Shown piece by piece: positions 30,784-41,123 of a DNA stretch of 64,000 nucleotides. Each line of letters begins with the position of its first letter. Position 1 is the first letter of the stretch. Origin of the DNA: Paracoccus zhejiangensis (GTDB lineage: Bacteria > Pseudomonadota > Alphaproteobacteria > Rhodobacterales > Rhodobacteraceae). The notes under the pieces are model-generated. The model searched no databases and was not told where the DNA came from. It saw only the letters and a list, made by a program, of their open reading frames with translations. Position numbers and translations under genes: made by a program. The stretch covers positions 930,001 through 994,000 of the forward strand of contig NZ_CP025430.1 in assembly GCF_002847445.1 (NCBI RefSeq), in the 5' to 3' direction.

Positions 30784-33420
30784 TCAGCCGGTCCAGCCGA
30801 GGCCGGTGGCAATGCAGTTCATGGTCTGCAGCAATGGGACGGACAGTTTTGGCGCGCCCTGGCTGCGGACCTCGCGCAGTAGATCGACTTGCAGCGCGTG
30901 GATATCGAGCATCGGCGCGCGCAGCCGGTCGAAACGCTCGCGCATGTTGGGGAAACGCAGGGCCAGCGTGTCGGTCTGCGTCAGCCACAGCACCGCCTGT
31001 GTGCTGCGCCGGTATTCGGACTGGATGTCGTCCAGGATGGCGCTGCGGATCGCCGCATCCTCGACCAGCGAGGCATAGCGGGTGGCGATCTCCATATCGG
31101 CCTGGAACAGCGATTTCTCGACCTCGTCGACCATCAGCTGGAACAGCGGCGATTTCTGGAACATGCGCGCCAGAAGTTCGTCGCCATCCCGGCCACGGAT
31201 CTTGCGGAAGCTGCCGATGGCGGTGCCGAAACCGTACCAGCCGGTGATCAGGTGGCGGTTCTGCGACCAGGCGAAGACCCAGGGGATCGCCCTGAGATCA
31301 GCCAGCGATTTCGCCCCGAACCGCCGCGCCGGGCGCGAGCCGATCTTCAGCATCGCCAGTTCCTCGACGGGGCTCGCCTGCTGGAAATACTCGACGAAGC
31401 CCGGACGGTGCAGCAGCGTGGAATAGGCGGTCTGCGACATGCCGGCCAGACCTTCCAGCGCATCGTCAAACTCGGGCATCACCGCCGCCTTGCGGCCGCC
31501 GGCGCTGTGCAGCAGGACCGAGGAGGCTAGCACCTCGAGGCTGTTCAGCGCCGAGCCGCGATTGGCGTATTTGGCCGAGACCACCTCGCCCTGTTCGGTG
31601 ATCCGCATCTGCCCGGCCACCGTGCCCGGCGGTTGCGCGGCAATGGCGCGTTCGGTCGGCGCACCGCCCCGGCTGACCGAGCCGCCGCGACCGTGGAAAT
31701 AGGCGGGCGTCAGCCCGTAATTCGCCAAGGTCCGCAGAATGCCACGCTGCGCCTTTTCCAGCTCCCATGTCGAGCAGAGGAAACCGCCATCCTTGTTGCT
31801 GTCGGAATAGCCCAGCATCACCTCGAGCCGGTCGCCGCCGGATTTGCGGATGCTGCGGCGCGCCAGCGGCACGTCGAGGAAATCGGCAAGGATGCCCGGC
31901 GCGGCGCGCAGGTCGGCGATGGTCTCGAACAGCGGCACCACGCGCAGGTCCAGCGTCTCGGCGCCAAAACCAGCATAGCGGGCCAGCAGATAGACGCCCA
32001 GCAGGTCGTCGGTCGAGCGGGTCATCGACAGGATGAACGGACCCACCGCCTCGCGGTCCACGCTTTCGCGGGTGTCGCGCATCAGCCGCAGAAGCGAGAT
32101 AAGCTCGGCCCCTTGGTCACTGAGCGTGGCGGGATCGATCTCCTGCAAGCTCTGACTCGCCAATTCGGCGCGCAGCCGGGCGGACCAGTCGACGCTGCCA
32201 TAGTCGGGCGCGGTCGCGCCGTCGCGGGACCAGATTTCCGACAGCACATCGGTCGTCACGGTCGAGTTCTGCCGCACGTCCAGAACCGCCATGCGGAAGC
32301 CGAAGCTTTGCGCCTGCCAGCGGATCGGGCGGACATGGCGGTGCGACAGGTGTTCGGCACCGATGGACTCGAGCCCCTGTTCCACCAGCTTCAGATCGCC
32401 GATGAACTCGTTCACGTCACGATAACCGCTGCGCCCCTCGCGCATCGCCTCGATGCGGTCGCGGATCACGGTCAGCGCCTGCCGGAAAATCTCGCCGGGA
32501 TTGCGGCCCTGCCCGCCGGTGGTCTCGGCCACCAGCGCCTCCAGCGCGATGCGATCCTCGGGCGGAAGGGTGACGATGGAGGAACTGATGCTGATCCGCG
32601 CCGCCGCATCGAGCAGCACGGCGGAATATTTCTCCAGCGTCGCGGCGCGGTTGCGGGCCATCGCCTCGGCGGTGGCCTTGGTGGTGACATTCGGATTGCC
32701 GTCGCGGTCGCCGCCGATCCAGCTGTGAAAGCGGATGGCCGGGATGGTCTCGGGGGCGAAACCCGCCGCGACATAGCGGTCATAGAGGATCGGGATGGTG
32801 TCGAAGATGCTGTCGCGGAAGAACTGGATGCCCCATTCGATTTCATCCGACAGGGTCGGCCGTTCCAGCCGCAGCTCCCCGGTCATCCACAGCAGGTCGA
32901 TCTCGCTTTGCAGGTCATCGGTCAGCTGCGCCCGTTCGCGCGGGGTCCAGCGCTGGGTTTCCAGCGCCACCAGCGTGCGATAGATGCGGCGGTGGATCTC
33001 CAGCACGGTGACGCGCTTGGCTTCGGTCGGGTGCGCGGTCAGAGTCGGGCCGACGACCAGACCGCCCTGCCCGCCTGACAGACCCGCCGCGCCCAGTTCC
33101 TCGCGCACCTTGGCAAAGCTGCCCGGCACCGAGGCGGCGCCCAGATCGGTCTCGGCCTTGCGCCGCTCGCGCATGGCGGCGTTGTCATCGGCGATCCTCA
33201 GAAGCTGGAACCAGATGTTGAACGCCTGAAGATAGGGCACCGCGCCATTGTCACGCGGGATGGCGATGGCGCGGCCGGCATCCAGATCGCCGGCGACGCG
33301 GGGGGCGCGGCGCAACAGCACCTCGCGCCAGAGATCCTGCAGCCCGGCCCGGAGCCGGGTTGCATAATCGTCGCTGTCCTCGACAGGCGGGGGCTGGATG
33401 ACCATTTGCGCCGGGAACAT
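30784..33420 (-). CDS. ppc: Phosphoenolpyruvate carboxylase
   Basis: Adds bicarbonate to phosphoenolpyruvate to give oxaloacetate, the CO2-fixing step of the serine cycle. ATG 33420 (878 residues) overlaps the hprA stop as TGATG; an in-frame ATG at 33405 is an alternative, and the longer upstream frame lies inside hprA. Active-site motifs are intact: TAHPTEAKR, FHSWIGGDRDGNPNVT, GYSDSNKDGG and FHGRGGSVSRGGAPTERAI. The C-terminus ends GLGWTG instead of the common RNTG, keeping only the last two residues. Its place between hprA and glyA marks it as the methylotrophy enzyme rather than a purely anaplerotic one. Confidence 0.96.
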   Translation of the reverse strand: MFPAQMVIQPPPVEDSDDYATRLRAGLQDLWREVLLRRAPRVAGDLDAGRAIAIPRDNGAVPYLQAFNIWFQLLRIADDNAAMRERRKAETDLGAASVPGSFAKVREELGAAGLSGGQGGLVVGPTLTAHPTEAKRVTVLEIHRRIYRTLVALETQRWTPRERAQLTDDLQSEIDLLWMTGELRLERPTLSDEIEWGIQFFRDSIFDTIPILYDRYVAAGFAPETIPAIRFHSWIGGDRDGNPNVTTKATAEAMARNRAATLEKYSAVLLDAAARISISSSIVTLPPEDRIALEALVAETTGGQGRNPGEIFRQALTVIRDRIEAMREGRSGYRDVNEFIGDLKLVEQGLESIGAEHLSHRHVRPIRWQAQSFGFRMAVLDVRQNSTVTTDVLSEIWSRDGATAPDYGSVDWSARLRAELASQSLQEIDPATLSDQGAELISLLRLMRDTRESVDREAVGPFILSMTRSTDDLLGVYLLARYAGFGAETLDLRVVPLFETIADLRAAPGILADFLDVPLARRSIRKSGGDRLEVMLGYSDSNKDGGFLCSTWELEKAQRGILRTLANYGLTPAYFHGRGGSVSRGGAPTERAIAAQPPGTVAGQMRITEQGEVVSAKYANRGSALNSLEVLASSVLLHSAGGRKAAVMPEFDDALEGLAGMSQTAYSTLLHRPGFVEYFQQASPVEELAMLKIGSRPARRFGAKSLADLRAIPWVFAWSQNRHLITGWYGFGTAIGSFRKIRGRDGDELLARMFQKSPLFQLMVDEVEKSLFQADMEIATRYASLVEDAAIRSAILDDIQSEYRRSTQAVLWLTQTDTLALRFPNMRERFDRLRAPMLDIHALQVDLLREVRSQGAPKLSVPLLQTMNCIATGLGWTG

Positions 33421-34391
33421 CAGTTCACCCTGTCGCGGGGGTCGCGCCCTTCGAAGAAATCGACCAGATTGTCCAGCACCCGGAAGCCCATCGCCTCGCG
33501 CGTCTCGCGCGTGGCCGAACCCAGATGCGGCAGCATCACCAGGTTGTCCGAACCCAGAAGCTCGTAGGGGATGATCGGCTCGCCCTCGAACACGTCGAGC
33601 CCCGCCCCGCCGATGGTGCCGAACCACAGCGCCTGTGCCAGTGCCTGCTGATCCACCACCTCGCCCCGCGCGGTGTTGATCAGGAAGGCGTCAGGCTTCA
33701 TCAGCCCCAGCCGGCGGGCGTTCATCAGGTGATGGTTCTCGGCCCCGCCCGGGCAATGCAGCGAGACGAAATCGCATTGCGGCAACAGCTCGTCCAGTGT
33801 GTCGACCTGGCGGGCGTCATATTCGGCCAGCACCTCGGGGGCGACGGCAGGGACGTTGACCACGACGATCTTCATGCCGAAGCCGAAATGCGCGCGGCGC
33901 GCCATGGCCTGACCGATGCGGCCGAAGCCGACAATGCCAAGGGTCGCGCCCGAGACCTTCTTGCCGACCATATGGGTCGGCCGCCAGCCGGCCCATTTGC
34001 CCCTGCGCAGCTCGCGCTCGCCCTCGCCCGCCCGCCGCGCCGCCATCAGCATCAGCGTCATGGCGATGTCGGCGGTGCATTCGGACAGCACGTCGGGCGT
34101 GTTGGTCACGGTGATACCGCTGGCCGTGGCCGCGCCCAGATCGATATGGCTGAAACCCACGCCGTAATTGCCGAGGATCTTGGCGCGGGTCTTTGGCACG
34201 TCGAAGACCTGCGGCGAGAAACGGTCGGTGACGGTGGGCAGCACCGCGTCGTAATCGGCCAGCGCCGTGCGCAGCTGGTCGCCATCCAGCGGTTTGTCGG
34301 CGCGGTTGACGGTGAGGTCAAAGACCTCACCCAACCGGGCCTCGACCGCCTCGGGCCAGCGCCGGGTCAGCAGAACTTTCTGTTGCGCCAT
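33420..34391 (-). CDS. hprA: Hydroxypyruvate reductase (D-glycerate dehydrogenase)
   Basis: Reduces hydroxypyruvate from the SgaA reaction to D-glycerate. D-isomer-specific 2-hydroxyacid dehydrogenase, 323 residues: NAD-binding GFGRIGQAMARR, the catalytic Arg, Glu and His in the NTARGEVVD, FEGEPIIP and LPHLGSATRETR segments. GGAGG precedes the ATG. It lies 11 bp after mtkB and overlaps ppc by 1 bp. By fold alone it could be another 2-hydroxyacid dehydrogenase, but the context makes the assignment firm. Confidence 0.92.
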   Translation of the reverse strand: MAQQKVLLTRRWPEAVEARLGEVFDLTVNRADKPLDGDQLRTALADYDAVLPTVTDRFSPQVFDVPKTRAKILGNYGVGFSHIDLGAATASGITVTNTPDVLSECTADIAMTLMLMAARRAGEGERELRRGKWAGWRPTHMVGKKVSGATLGIVGFGRIGQAMARRAHFGFGMKIVVVNVPAVAPEVLAEYDARQVDTLDELLPQCDFVSLHCPGGAENHHLMNARRLGLMKPDAFLINTARGEVVDQQALAQALWFGTIGGAGLDVFEGEPIIPYELLGSDNLVMLPHLGSATRETREAMGFRVLDNLVDFFEGRDPRDRVN

Positions 34392-34402
34392 CTTGGCCTC
34401 CG

Positions 34403-35293
34403 TTATGCGAATTGCTTCATGGTGCGGGCGATGGTCTCGCCGATGGCCGAGGGATGTTCGGCCACGGTGACGCCTGCGGCGGAGAGAATTTCGACCTTCT
34501 CGCTGGCGCTTTCGCCAAAGGCCGAGATGATCGCGCCGGCATGGCCCATGGTGCGACCCTTGGGCGCGGTCAGGCCGGCGATATAGGCGATGACCGGCTT
34601 CGACATGTGGTCGCGGATGTAGTCCGCCGCCTCGGCCTCCTGCGGGCCGCCGATCTCGCCGATCAGGCAGACCACCTCGGTCTGGTCGTCCTTCTCGAAG
34701 GCCATCAGGATGTCCTTGAAGGACGAGCCGTTGATCGGGTCGCCGCCGATGCCCACCGAGGTCGAGACGCCGATGCCGCGATCCTTCAGCTGCTGGGCGG
34801 CCTCGTAGCCAAGCGTGCCCGAGCGCCCGACGATGCCGACATTGCCCTCGAGGTAGATATGCCCCGGCATGATCCCCAGCAGCGCCTTGCCCGGGCTAAT
34901 GGTGCCGGCGCAGTTCGGGCCGGTCAGCACCATGCGGTTCTCGCGCGGGTAGCGCATCATGTAGCGCTTGACCCGGATCATGTCCTGCGCCGGGATGCCA
35001 TCGGTGACGCAGACGGCATAGCCGATGCCGCCATCCGCGGCCTCCATGATCGAATCCGCGGCATAGGGCGGCGGCACGATGACGAGGCTCGCGTTGGCGC
35101 CGGTCTCGTAGACGGCTTCCTTCACCGTGTCATATACCGGCACGCCGTTGATGATCTCGCCGCCCTTGCCGGGCACGACACCGCCGACGACATTGGTGCC
35201 ATAGTCGATCATTTCCTGCGTGTGGAACTGCGCGAGGCGGCCGGTGATGCCCTGAACGATCACGCGGCTCGATTTGTCCAGAAAGATGCTCAT
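34403..35293 (-). CDS. mtkB: Malate--CoA ligase, alpha subunit
   Basis: Part of malate thiokinase, which makes malyl-CoA from malate, CoA and ATP. The 296-residue protein is of the succinyl-CoA synthetase alpha type, with CoA-binding GITGRLAQFHTQEM and the phospho-histidine segment MGHAGAIIS. Sequence alone does not separate it well from SucD, but placement between mtkA and hprA, next to mclA and sgaA, does. I chose ATG 35293, which overlaps the mtkA stop (TGATG). Confidence 0.9.
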   Translation of the reverse strand: MSIFLDKSSRVIVQGITGRLAQFHTQEMIDYGTNVVGGVVPGKGGEIINGVPVYDTVKEAVYETGANASLVIVPPPYAADSIMEAADGGIGYAVCVTDGIPAQDMIRVKRYMMRYPRENRMVLTGPNCAGTISPGKALLGIMPGHIYLEGNVGIVGRSGTLGYEAAQQLKDRGIGVSTSVGIGGDPINGSSFKDILMAFEKDDQTEVVCLIGEIGGPQEAEAADYIRDHMSKPVIAYIAGLTAPKGRTMGHAGAIISAFGESASEKVEILSAAGVTVAEHPSAIGETIARTMKQFA

Positions 35294-36501
35294 CAGTTTG
35301 CTCCCGCCTTGATGTAGTGAACCTTGTCGCCGCCATTCTCGCCGCGCCACGCCGCCACCGCCTTCTCGGCGGCATCCATCAGCGAGGTCGCGGCGATGAT
35401 CGGCAGGCCGCTTTCATTCAGGATCTTCAGACCGGCCTCGACATTGGTGCCGGCCAGCCGCACCACCACCGGCACATCGACCGGATTGGCGGTCAGCGCC
35501 TGCACCACGCCCTCGGCGACCCAGTCGCAGCGGTTGATGCCGGCGAAGATATTGACCAGCACCGCCTCGACATTCTTGTCGGACATGACGAGGCGAAAGG
35601 CCTTGGCCACCCGCTCGGGCGTGGCGCCGCCGCCGATGTCGAGGAAGTTCGCGGGCTCGCCACCGGCCAGCTTGATCGTGTCCATCGTCGCCATGGCCAG
35701 ACCCGCGCCATTGACGATGCAGCCGATATTGCCGGTCAGCCCGATATAGTTCAGGCCGCGATCCGCCGCGCGGCTTTCGCGCGGGTCTTCCTGGCTCTTG
35801 TCGCGCAGCTCGCTGATCTGCTGGTGGCGGAACAGCGCATTGCCGTCGAAGGTCATCTTGGCATCCAGCGCGAGGATGCGGTTGTCGCTGGTGATGACCA
35901 GCGGGTTCACCTCGACCATGGTGGCGTCGAGATCGCGGAAGGCGCGATAGCAGCCCATCAGCGTCCGCACCATCTGCTGGGTCAGCGCCGGCGGGATCTT
36001 CAGGGCAAAGGCGATCTCGCGGGCCTGAAACTCGCGCAGGCCCACCGCCGGCTCAACCGAGGAACGCACGATGCTGTCGGGCTTCTCGGCCGAGATCTCT
36101 TCGATCTCCATGCCGCCTTCCGACGAGGCGACGATCATCACCCGCTGCGACGAGCGATCCAGCACGAAGCCCAGGTAGATCTCGCGCTCGAATGGCACGG
36201 CGCCCTCGACATAGACACGGTAGATGCCCTTGCCCTCGGGGCCGGTCTGATGCGTCACCAGACGCTGGCCGAACATGCCCTCGCAGGCATCGACGATCTC
36301 CTGATCATTGTTGCACAGCTTGACGCCCCCGGCCTTGCCACGGCCGCCGGCATGGACCTGTGCCTTGACGATCCAGCGATCGCCGCCCAGTTCGCGGGCG
36401 CGGTAGGCGGCCTGCTCGGGGCTGTAGGCCAGCGCCCCCGGCGGCACGGCAACGCCGAAGCCCGCCAGAATTTCCTTGGCCTGATATTCGTGAATGTCCA
36501 T
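35293..36501 (-). CDS. mtkA: Malate--CoA ligase, beta subunit
   Basis: ATP-grasp subunit of malate thiokinase, 402 residues. The N-terminus [40 protein letters not shown] and [16 protein letters not shown] are characteristic of the SucC/MtkA family. GGGAGG precedes the ATG. It follows sgaA by 27 bp and is coupled to mtkB. Together they hold the C4 compound ready for cleavage by MclA. Confidence 0.92.
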   Translation of the reverse strand: MDIHEYQAKEILAGFGVAVPPGALAYSPEQAAYRARELGGDRWIVKAQVHAGGRGKAGGVKLCNNDQEIVDACEGMFGQRLVTHQTGPEGKGIYRVYVEGAVPFEREIYLGFVLDRSSQRVMIVASSEGGMEIEEISAEKPDSIVRSSVEPAVGLREFQAREIAFALKIPPALTQQMVRTLMGCYRAFRDLDATMVEVNPLVITSDNRILALDAKMTFDGNALFRHQQISELRDKSQEDPRESRAADRGLNYIGLTGNIGCIVNGAGLAMATMDTIKLAGGEPANFLDIGGGATPERVAKAFRLVMSDKNVEAVLVNIFAGINRCDWVAEGVVQALTANPVDVPVVVRLAGTNVEAGLKILNESGLPIIAATSLMDAAEKAVAAWRGENGGDKVHYIKAGAN

Positions 36502-36528
36502 CGTTAGGTCTCCTCCCTGTGGATGGTG

Positions 36529-37788
36529 TCAGTTGGCCAGCGCGGCACGGTCATAGTGCTGCGCCAGGATGTCGCTGATCCGGTCGCGGTCGATGCTGGC
36601 GCCCAGTTCGACCATGGCATCGGCAAAGCGGTTGACGATCTCGGTGATGGCGGCTTCCGACAGCTGGTTCAGGATGCCGATGCGGACCTGCACCGGCTCC
36701 GACAGCGTCGGCCAGATGCCGAAGCCGCGGGCGCGGCAGTTCTGAACCAGCTCCATCTCGCGCCCGGCCAGGTCGCCCGGCAGGTTCAGCACGACAAGGC
36801 TGGTCATGTTCGATGTGACCTTGCAGCCCATCGCCTCGACCGCCGCGCGCAACGCCGCCTCGTGGAAGGCGTAATCCTTGGCGCGCTGAACCTTGCCGAT
36901 CTGCAGGATGATGCGCAGAGCCTCGTGGAAGGCGGCGACGGCATAGCCGGAATGGGTGCGGTGATAGGCGCCCTTCTCGACATCCTTGCCATCGATGATC
37001 GCCCAGTGCCGCGCCTCGAGGATCGGGTTATGGGCATAGGTGTGGCAGCCGTTCTCGCGTACCTCGGCGATGTAGCGGTCGCTGAAGCTGACCGGCGCAT
37101 AGGTCAGCGGCAGGCAGAGGACGCCCTTCTGCGGGCAGGAAGCCCAACCGACCACGCCGGGATAATCGTCGATCGAGAAATCCTCGATGCCGAGCGAAGA
37201 GACCGCATCGACCAGCCCCAGCGCCCCGTGCTTTTCGCAGGCATCCGAGAAGGCGCGAATGTCATTGATGCGGCCCGAGCCGGTTTCCCAATGCGCCATG
37301 AAGGCCCATTTCGGCTTGTGCTCGGCCAGCGCCTGTTCGATCACCTCGGCACCCACGGATTGCCCATGCGGCACCTCGACGATCTTGACCGAGGCGGGTT
37401 TCGGGTTCAGCGGATCGGCCTTCAGCTCTTCGCGGGTCGAGGCCTTCATGCGGATCGCCAGACCGTCGATGCCCGAGAAGGTGCCATTGGTGAAGGCCAC
37501 CACGGTATCCCCGGGCAGGATCGCGCTCAGCATGCAGTCGAGGCCCGAGAAGCCGGTGCCGGCGACGCCATAGGTGTAGATGTTCTTGGTGCCCCAGACC
37601 TCGCGCAGCATCAGCTTGCACTCGACCATGCCGCGCAGCACGTCGGCCTGCATGTGATCGGCAAGGCCGGACTGGGCAAAGCGTTGCAGCACGCGGGCAT
37701 CGGTATTGCCCGGCCCCGGACCGGCGGCCAGCGTCTCGGGGATCTCCAGCGGCGGGAAAACGGAGGTGACGGTGGTGATGGCGTTCAT
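36529..37788 (-). CDS. sgaA: Serine--glyoxylate aminotransferase
   Basis: Class V PLP aminotransferase that moves the amino group of serine to glyoxylate, giving hydroxypyruvate and new glycine. 419 residues. AAGPGPGNTDARVLQ at the N-terminus is the family signature, and the PLP lysine is in WASCPQKGVLCLP. It starts 3 bp before the gckA stop in gene order (gckA-sgaA) and is followed by mtkA. A hallmark enzyme of the serine cycle. Confidence 0.95.
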   Translation of the reverse strand: MNAITTVTSVFPPLEIPETLAAGPGPGNTDARVLQRFAQSGLADHMQADVLRGMVECKLMLREVWGTKNIYTYGVAGTGFSGLDCMLSAILPGDTVVAFTNGTFSGIDGLAIRMKASTREELKADPLNPKPASVKIVEVPHGQSVGAEVIEQALAEHKPKWAFMAHWETGSGRINDIRAFSDACEKHGALGLVDAVSSLGIEDFSIDDYPGVVGWASCPQKGVLCLPLTYAPVSFSDRYIAEVRENGCHTYAHNPILEARHWAIIDGKDVEKGAYHRTHSGYAVAAFHEALRIILQIGKVQRAKDYAFHEAALRAAVEAMGCKVTSNMTSLVVLNLPGDLAGREMELVQNCRARGFGIWPTLSEPVQVRIGILNQLSEAAITEIVNRFADAMVELGASIDRDRISDILAQHYDRAALAN

Positions 37789-37791
37789 CGG

Positions 37792-39108
37792 TCAGACCTT
37801 TCGTGAGGGGGAATGAGTATCGGTGAGATGCGGGTTGCGGGGTGCCTCGGGGCGTGCGCCCAGAAGCAGGATCTGGACATCGGCGACATTGGTGCCGGTG
37901 CCCCCGGTGATCAGCAGGTCGCCCGCCACCTTCAACGCGGCATGGCTGTCATTTTCCGCCAGAAGCGCGGCGGGATCGCCGCCGGCAGCGCGGATGCGCA
38001 AAGCGGTGCCGGCATCGACCAGCCCACCCGCCGCATCGGTCGGACCGTCGCGGCCATCGGTGCCGCCCGACAGGAACACCCAGTCGCGGCCGAGATCGGG
38101 CATGGCCAGCGCCACGCGCAAAGCCAGTTCCTGGTTGCGCCCGCCGGTGCCTTTGCCCCGGATCTCAACCGTGGTCTCGCCGCCGAAGATCAGGCAGGCG
38201 GGTTCAGTGCTGGTCGCGGTGGCGGCGGCAACGATCTGGGCGGCAGCCGAGGATACGTCGCCGGTCAGGCGGTCATTGACGATCCGGGCCGTCTCGCCTG
38301 CGCTGACTGCGGCATCAAGGCTTTGGCGGTTCGAACCAATCAGGTGGTTCTGCGCAGCGGGCCCGTTCGCGGGCTGCGAGGTCCGGCTGGCCAGATGGTC
38401 GCGCACCGCCTCGGGCAGCATCGGGCCAAGGCCGCGCGCCGCGATCAGCACCCGCGCCTCCTCTGCCGTGCCGATCGGCGCGACCGTGGGACCCGAGGCG
38501 ACCACGGCCAGATCGTCGCCGATCACATCCGACAGGATATAGGCGGTGACCGGGGCCGGATCGGCCAGCCGGACCATGCCGCCGCCCTTCAGCGTGGAAA
38601 GCTGCTGGCGGATCAGGTTGGTCTCGCGGATATCGAGGCCGCGCTGAAGGAACAACCGGTTCGCCGCGGCCTTGTCGGCCAGGCTGAGACCGGCAGCGGG
38701 CGCCGGCAGCATCGCCGAGCCACCGCCCGAAATCAGCGCGATGACGCGATCCTCGGCCCGCGCGGCTTCCAGCGCTGCGATCACCGCGCGGGCGGCGTTC
38801 AACCCGTCCTCGTCCGGGATCGGATGTCCCGCCGGCATGACCGTCGCGCCGGGCAGCGGCCGAAAATTCTCGCGGTTGGTGACGACCAGCGCCTCGACCG
38901 GGGCATCGCCCAGCTGCGCCAGCGCCTCGGCCGCCATCGGGATCGCCGCCTTGCCAACGGCGATCAGGAGGATGCGACCGCCCGGCCCCGGCTGGGGCAG
39001 AGGGTGACGGGCCAGCGACGCCCGCAATGCCCCCGCCGGCTCGGCGGCCTTGACGGCCACCGAGAACAGCGTTTCGGCATGATGGCGAAGCGAGCCCGTC
39101 ATGGTCAT
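37792..39108 (-). CDS. gckA: Glycerate 2-kinase
   Basis: Phosphorylates D-glycerate at C2, giving 2-phosphoglycerate directly, so no phosphoglycerate mutase is needed before enolase. 438 residues from ATG 39108, which overlaps the mclA stop by ATGA. MOFRL-type glycerate kinase: IALISGGGSAMLPAPAAGLSL with the glycine-rich phosphate loop, and the C-terminal GTGGRNQELALRVAL and SGGTDGRDGPTDAAGG motifs. The longer upstream frame lies inside mclA and is spurious. Confidence 0.94.
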   Translation of the reverse strand: MTMTGSLRHHAETLFSVAVKAAEPAGALRASLARHPLPQPGPGGRILLIAVGKAAIPMAAEALAQLGDAPVEALVVTNRENFRPLPGATVMPAGHPIPDEDGLNAARAVIAALEAARAEDRVIALISGGGSAMLPAPAAGLSLADKAAANRLFLQRGLDIRETNLIRQQLSTLKGGGMVRLADPAPVTAYILSDVIGDDLAVVASGPTVAPIGTAEEARVLIAARGLGPMLPEAVRDHLASRTSQPANGPAAQNHLIGSNRQSLDAAVSAGETARIVNDRLTGDVSSAAAQIVAAATATSTEPACLIFGGETTVEIRGKGTGGRNQELALRVALAMPDLGRDWVFLSGGTDGRDGPTDAAGGLVDAGTALRIRAAGGDPAALLAENDSHAALKVAGDLLITGGTGTNVADVQILLLGARPEAPRNPHLTDTHSPSRKV

Positions 39109-40085
39109 GCCGCCGCCGCGATCTGGCGGGCCTTCTCGACCAGCACCTCGGCCTGACGGATCGAGGCATAGTCGATCAGCCGGCCATCCAGCGAGACCGC
39201 GCCCTTGCCGGCGGCCTCGGCCTCGGCCATGGCCGACAGGATGCGCTGTGCCTTGGTCACTTCGCCCTCGGACGGGCTCATCACCTCGTTGGCCATGGCG
39301 ATCTGGCTGGGGTGGATGGCCCATTTTCCCTCGCAGCCCAGCACGGCGGCGCGGCGCGCGGCGGCGAGGTAGCCGTCACGGTCGCTGAAATCGCCAAAGG
39401 GTCCATCAATCGGGCGCAAGCCATTGGCGCGGGCGGCGACGACCATGCGGGCCAGCGCGTAATGCCACATGTCGCCCCAGTGACGCTCGCGCCCGCCCTG
39501 ATCGTCGGCATCGGTCAGGACCGAGTAATCCGGGTTCACGCCCCCGATGATGGTGGTGCGGGCGCGGGTCGAGGCGGCGTAATCGGCAACGCCGAAATGC
39601 AGGCTCTCGTTGCGCTTCGAGGCGCCGGCGATGGCGGAAACGTTCTGCATCCCCAGCGCGGTCTCGATGATATGCTCGAACCCGATGCGCTTCTTCAGGC
39701 CCTTGGCGTCCTCGATCTGGGTCACCATCATGTCGACGGCGTAGACATCCGCCGCAGTGCCGACCTTGGGGATCATGATCAGGTCCAGCCGCTCGCCGGC
39801 CTGTTCGACCACATCCACCACGTCGCGGTACATGTAATGGGTGTCGAGCCCGTTGATCCGCACCGACATGGTCTTGGTGCCCCAGTCGATCTCGTTCAGC
39901 GCCTTGATGATGTTCCGGCGGGCATCGGCCTTCTCGTCCGGGGCTACCGCGTCCTCGAGGTCGAGGAAGATCACGTCGGCCTCGGACTCGGCGGCTTTCT
40001 GGAACATCTGCGGCGCGCTGCCGGGCACCGCCAGCTCGCTGCGGTTCAGCCTTGCGGGGGCCTGTTCGATGACGTGGAAACTCAT
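39105..40085 (-). CDS. mclA: L-malyl-CoA / beta-methylmalyl-CoA lyase
   Basis: Cleaves malyl-CoA to acetyl-CoA and glyoxylate, closing the serine cycle; many homologs also act on methylmalyl-CoA in the ethylmalonyl-CoA pathway. 326 residues of the CitE-like family: RSELAVPGSAPQMFQKAA, metal-binding VIFLDLEDAVAPDEK, and GKWAIHPSQI. It lies between folD and gckA, in frame with a tight operon. Confidence 0.94.
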   Translation of the reverse strand: MSFHVIEQAPARLNRSELAVPGSAPQMFQKAAESEADVIFLDLEDAVAPDEKADARRNIIKALNEIDWGTKTMSVRINGLDTHYMYRDVVDVVEQAGERLDLIMIPKVGTAADVYAVDMMVTQIEDAKGLKKRIGFEHIIETALGMQNVSAIAGASKRNESLHFGVADYAASTRARTTIIGGVNPDYSVLTDADDQGGRERHWGDMWHYALARMVVAARANGLRPIDGPFGDFSDRDGYLAAARRAAVLGCEGKWAIHPSQIAMANEVMSPSEGEVTKAQRILSAMAEAEAAGKGAVSLDGRLIDYASIRQAEVLVEKARQIAAAA

Positions 40086-40110
40086 GGTCGTTCCTTTCTT
40101 GGGTATGGGT

Positions 40111-41019
40111 TCAGGCGGTCAGGCCATCGGGTTCCGGCAGGCCATGCGCGCGGGAACAGGCGGTCAGGGTATTGGCGAGAAGGCAGGCAATGGTCATCGG
40201 GCCGACACCGCCGGGAACCGGGGTGATGGCGCCGGCGACGCTGGCGGCGCTGTCATAGGCGACATCGCCGACCAGCTTCGACTTGCCCGGCTGATCGGGA
40301 TGGGGAATCCGGTTGATGCCCACGTCGATCACGGTGGCGCCGGGCTTGATCCAGCTTGCATCGATCATCTCGGGCCGGCCAACGGCGGCGATCAGGATAT
40401 CGGCGTTGCGGCACAGCGCCTCGATGTCGCGGCTGCGGGAATGGGCAATGGTCACCGTGCAGCTGTCACCCAGCAGAAGCTGCGCCATCGGCTTGCCGAC
40501 GATGTTCGAACGTCCGACGACGACCGCGTTCAGCCCAGAGAGCGAGCCGTGATGCTCGCGCAGCATCATCAGGCAACCGAGCGGCGTGCAGGGCACCATC
40601 GACTTCTGCCCGGTGCCGAGCAGCCCCACATTCGAGATGTGAAAGCCGTCGACATCCTTGTCGGGATCGATGGCGTTGATCACCAGATCCGAGTCCAGAT
40701 GCGCCGGCAGCGGCAGTTGCACCAGGATGCCGTGCACCGACAGGTCGCGGTTCAGCCGCTCGATCAGCGCCAGCAATTCAGCCTCAGACGTGTCGGCGGG
40801 CAGCTTGTGCTCGTAGGAATTCATCCCGACCTCGGTGGTCTGGGTGCCCTTCGAGCGGACATAGACCTGGCTCGCCGGGTCCTCGCCGACCAGCACCACG
40901 GCCAGACCCGGCGTGATGCCGTGATCGGCCTTCAGGCGGGCGACATGCTGGGCCACCTGTTCGCGGACCGTGGCCGCGAAGGCCTTGCCGTCAATGATGG
41001 TCGCGGTCGTGTCTCTCAT
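40111..41019 (-). CDS. folD: Methylene-tetrahydrofolate dehydrogenase / methenyl-tetrahydrofolate cyclohydrolase
   Basis: Bifunctional enzyme that takes formyl-H4F, made by Fhs, down to methylene-H4F for GlyA. The 302-residue protein starts at ATG 41019 with GAGGAAG before it; the in-frame ATG at 41040 has no such site. Catalytic Lys is in YVRSKG. Also seen: [29 protein letters not shown] (NADP binding) and PGGVGPMT. In Methylobacterium this step uses MtdA and Fch, so the use of FolD in the cluster is a real difference. Confidence 0.95.
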   Translation of the reverse strand: MRDTTATIIDGKAFAATVREQVAQHVARLKADHGITPGLAVVLVGEDPASQVYVRSKGTQTTEVGMNSYEHKLPADTSEAELLALIERLNRDLSVHGILVQLPLPAHLDSDLVINAIDPDKDVDGFHISNVGLLGTGQKSMVPCTPLGCLMMLREHHGSLSGLNAVVVGRSNIVGKPMAQLLLGDSCTVTIAHSRSRDIEALCRNADILIAAVGRPEMIDASWIKPGATVIDVGINRIPHPDQPGKSKLVGDVAYDSAASVAGAITPVPGGVGPMTIACLLANTLTACSRAHGLPEPDGLTA

Positions 41020-41123
41020 GCGCTTCTTCCTCGTGGACATGCGGGTTCCGGTCGCAGGAACGGCTTTCGCCAGCCCCTGCGCGGTAAAGCAGTTTCGTCG
41101 TGGGTCCGGGCGGAGCCTTGGGC

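Noticed and set aside
30762..33627. Upstream extension of ppc (and of gckA, fhs, recA, pntB and cckA) to the first possible start
   Set aside because: The extra N-terminal parts are read from inside neighbouring genes or lack homology and ribosome binding sites. The internal starts used here match family lengths and have overlap or SD support.
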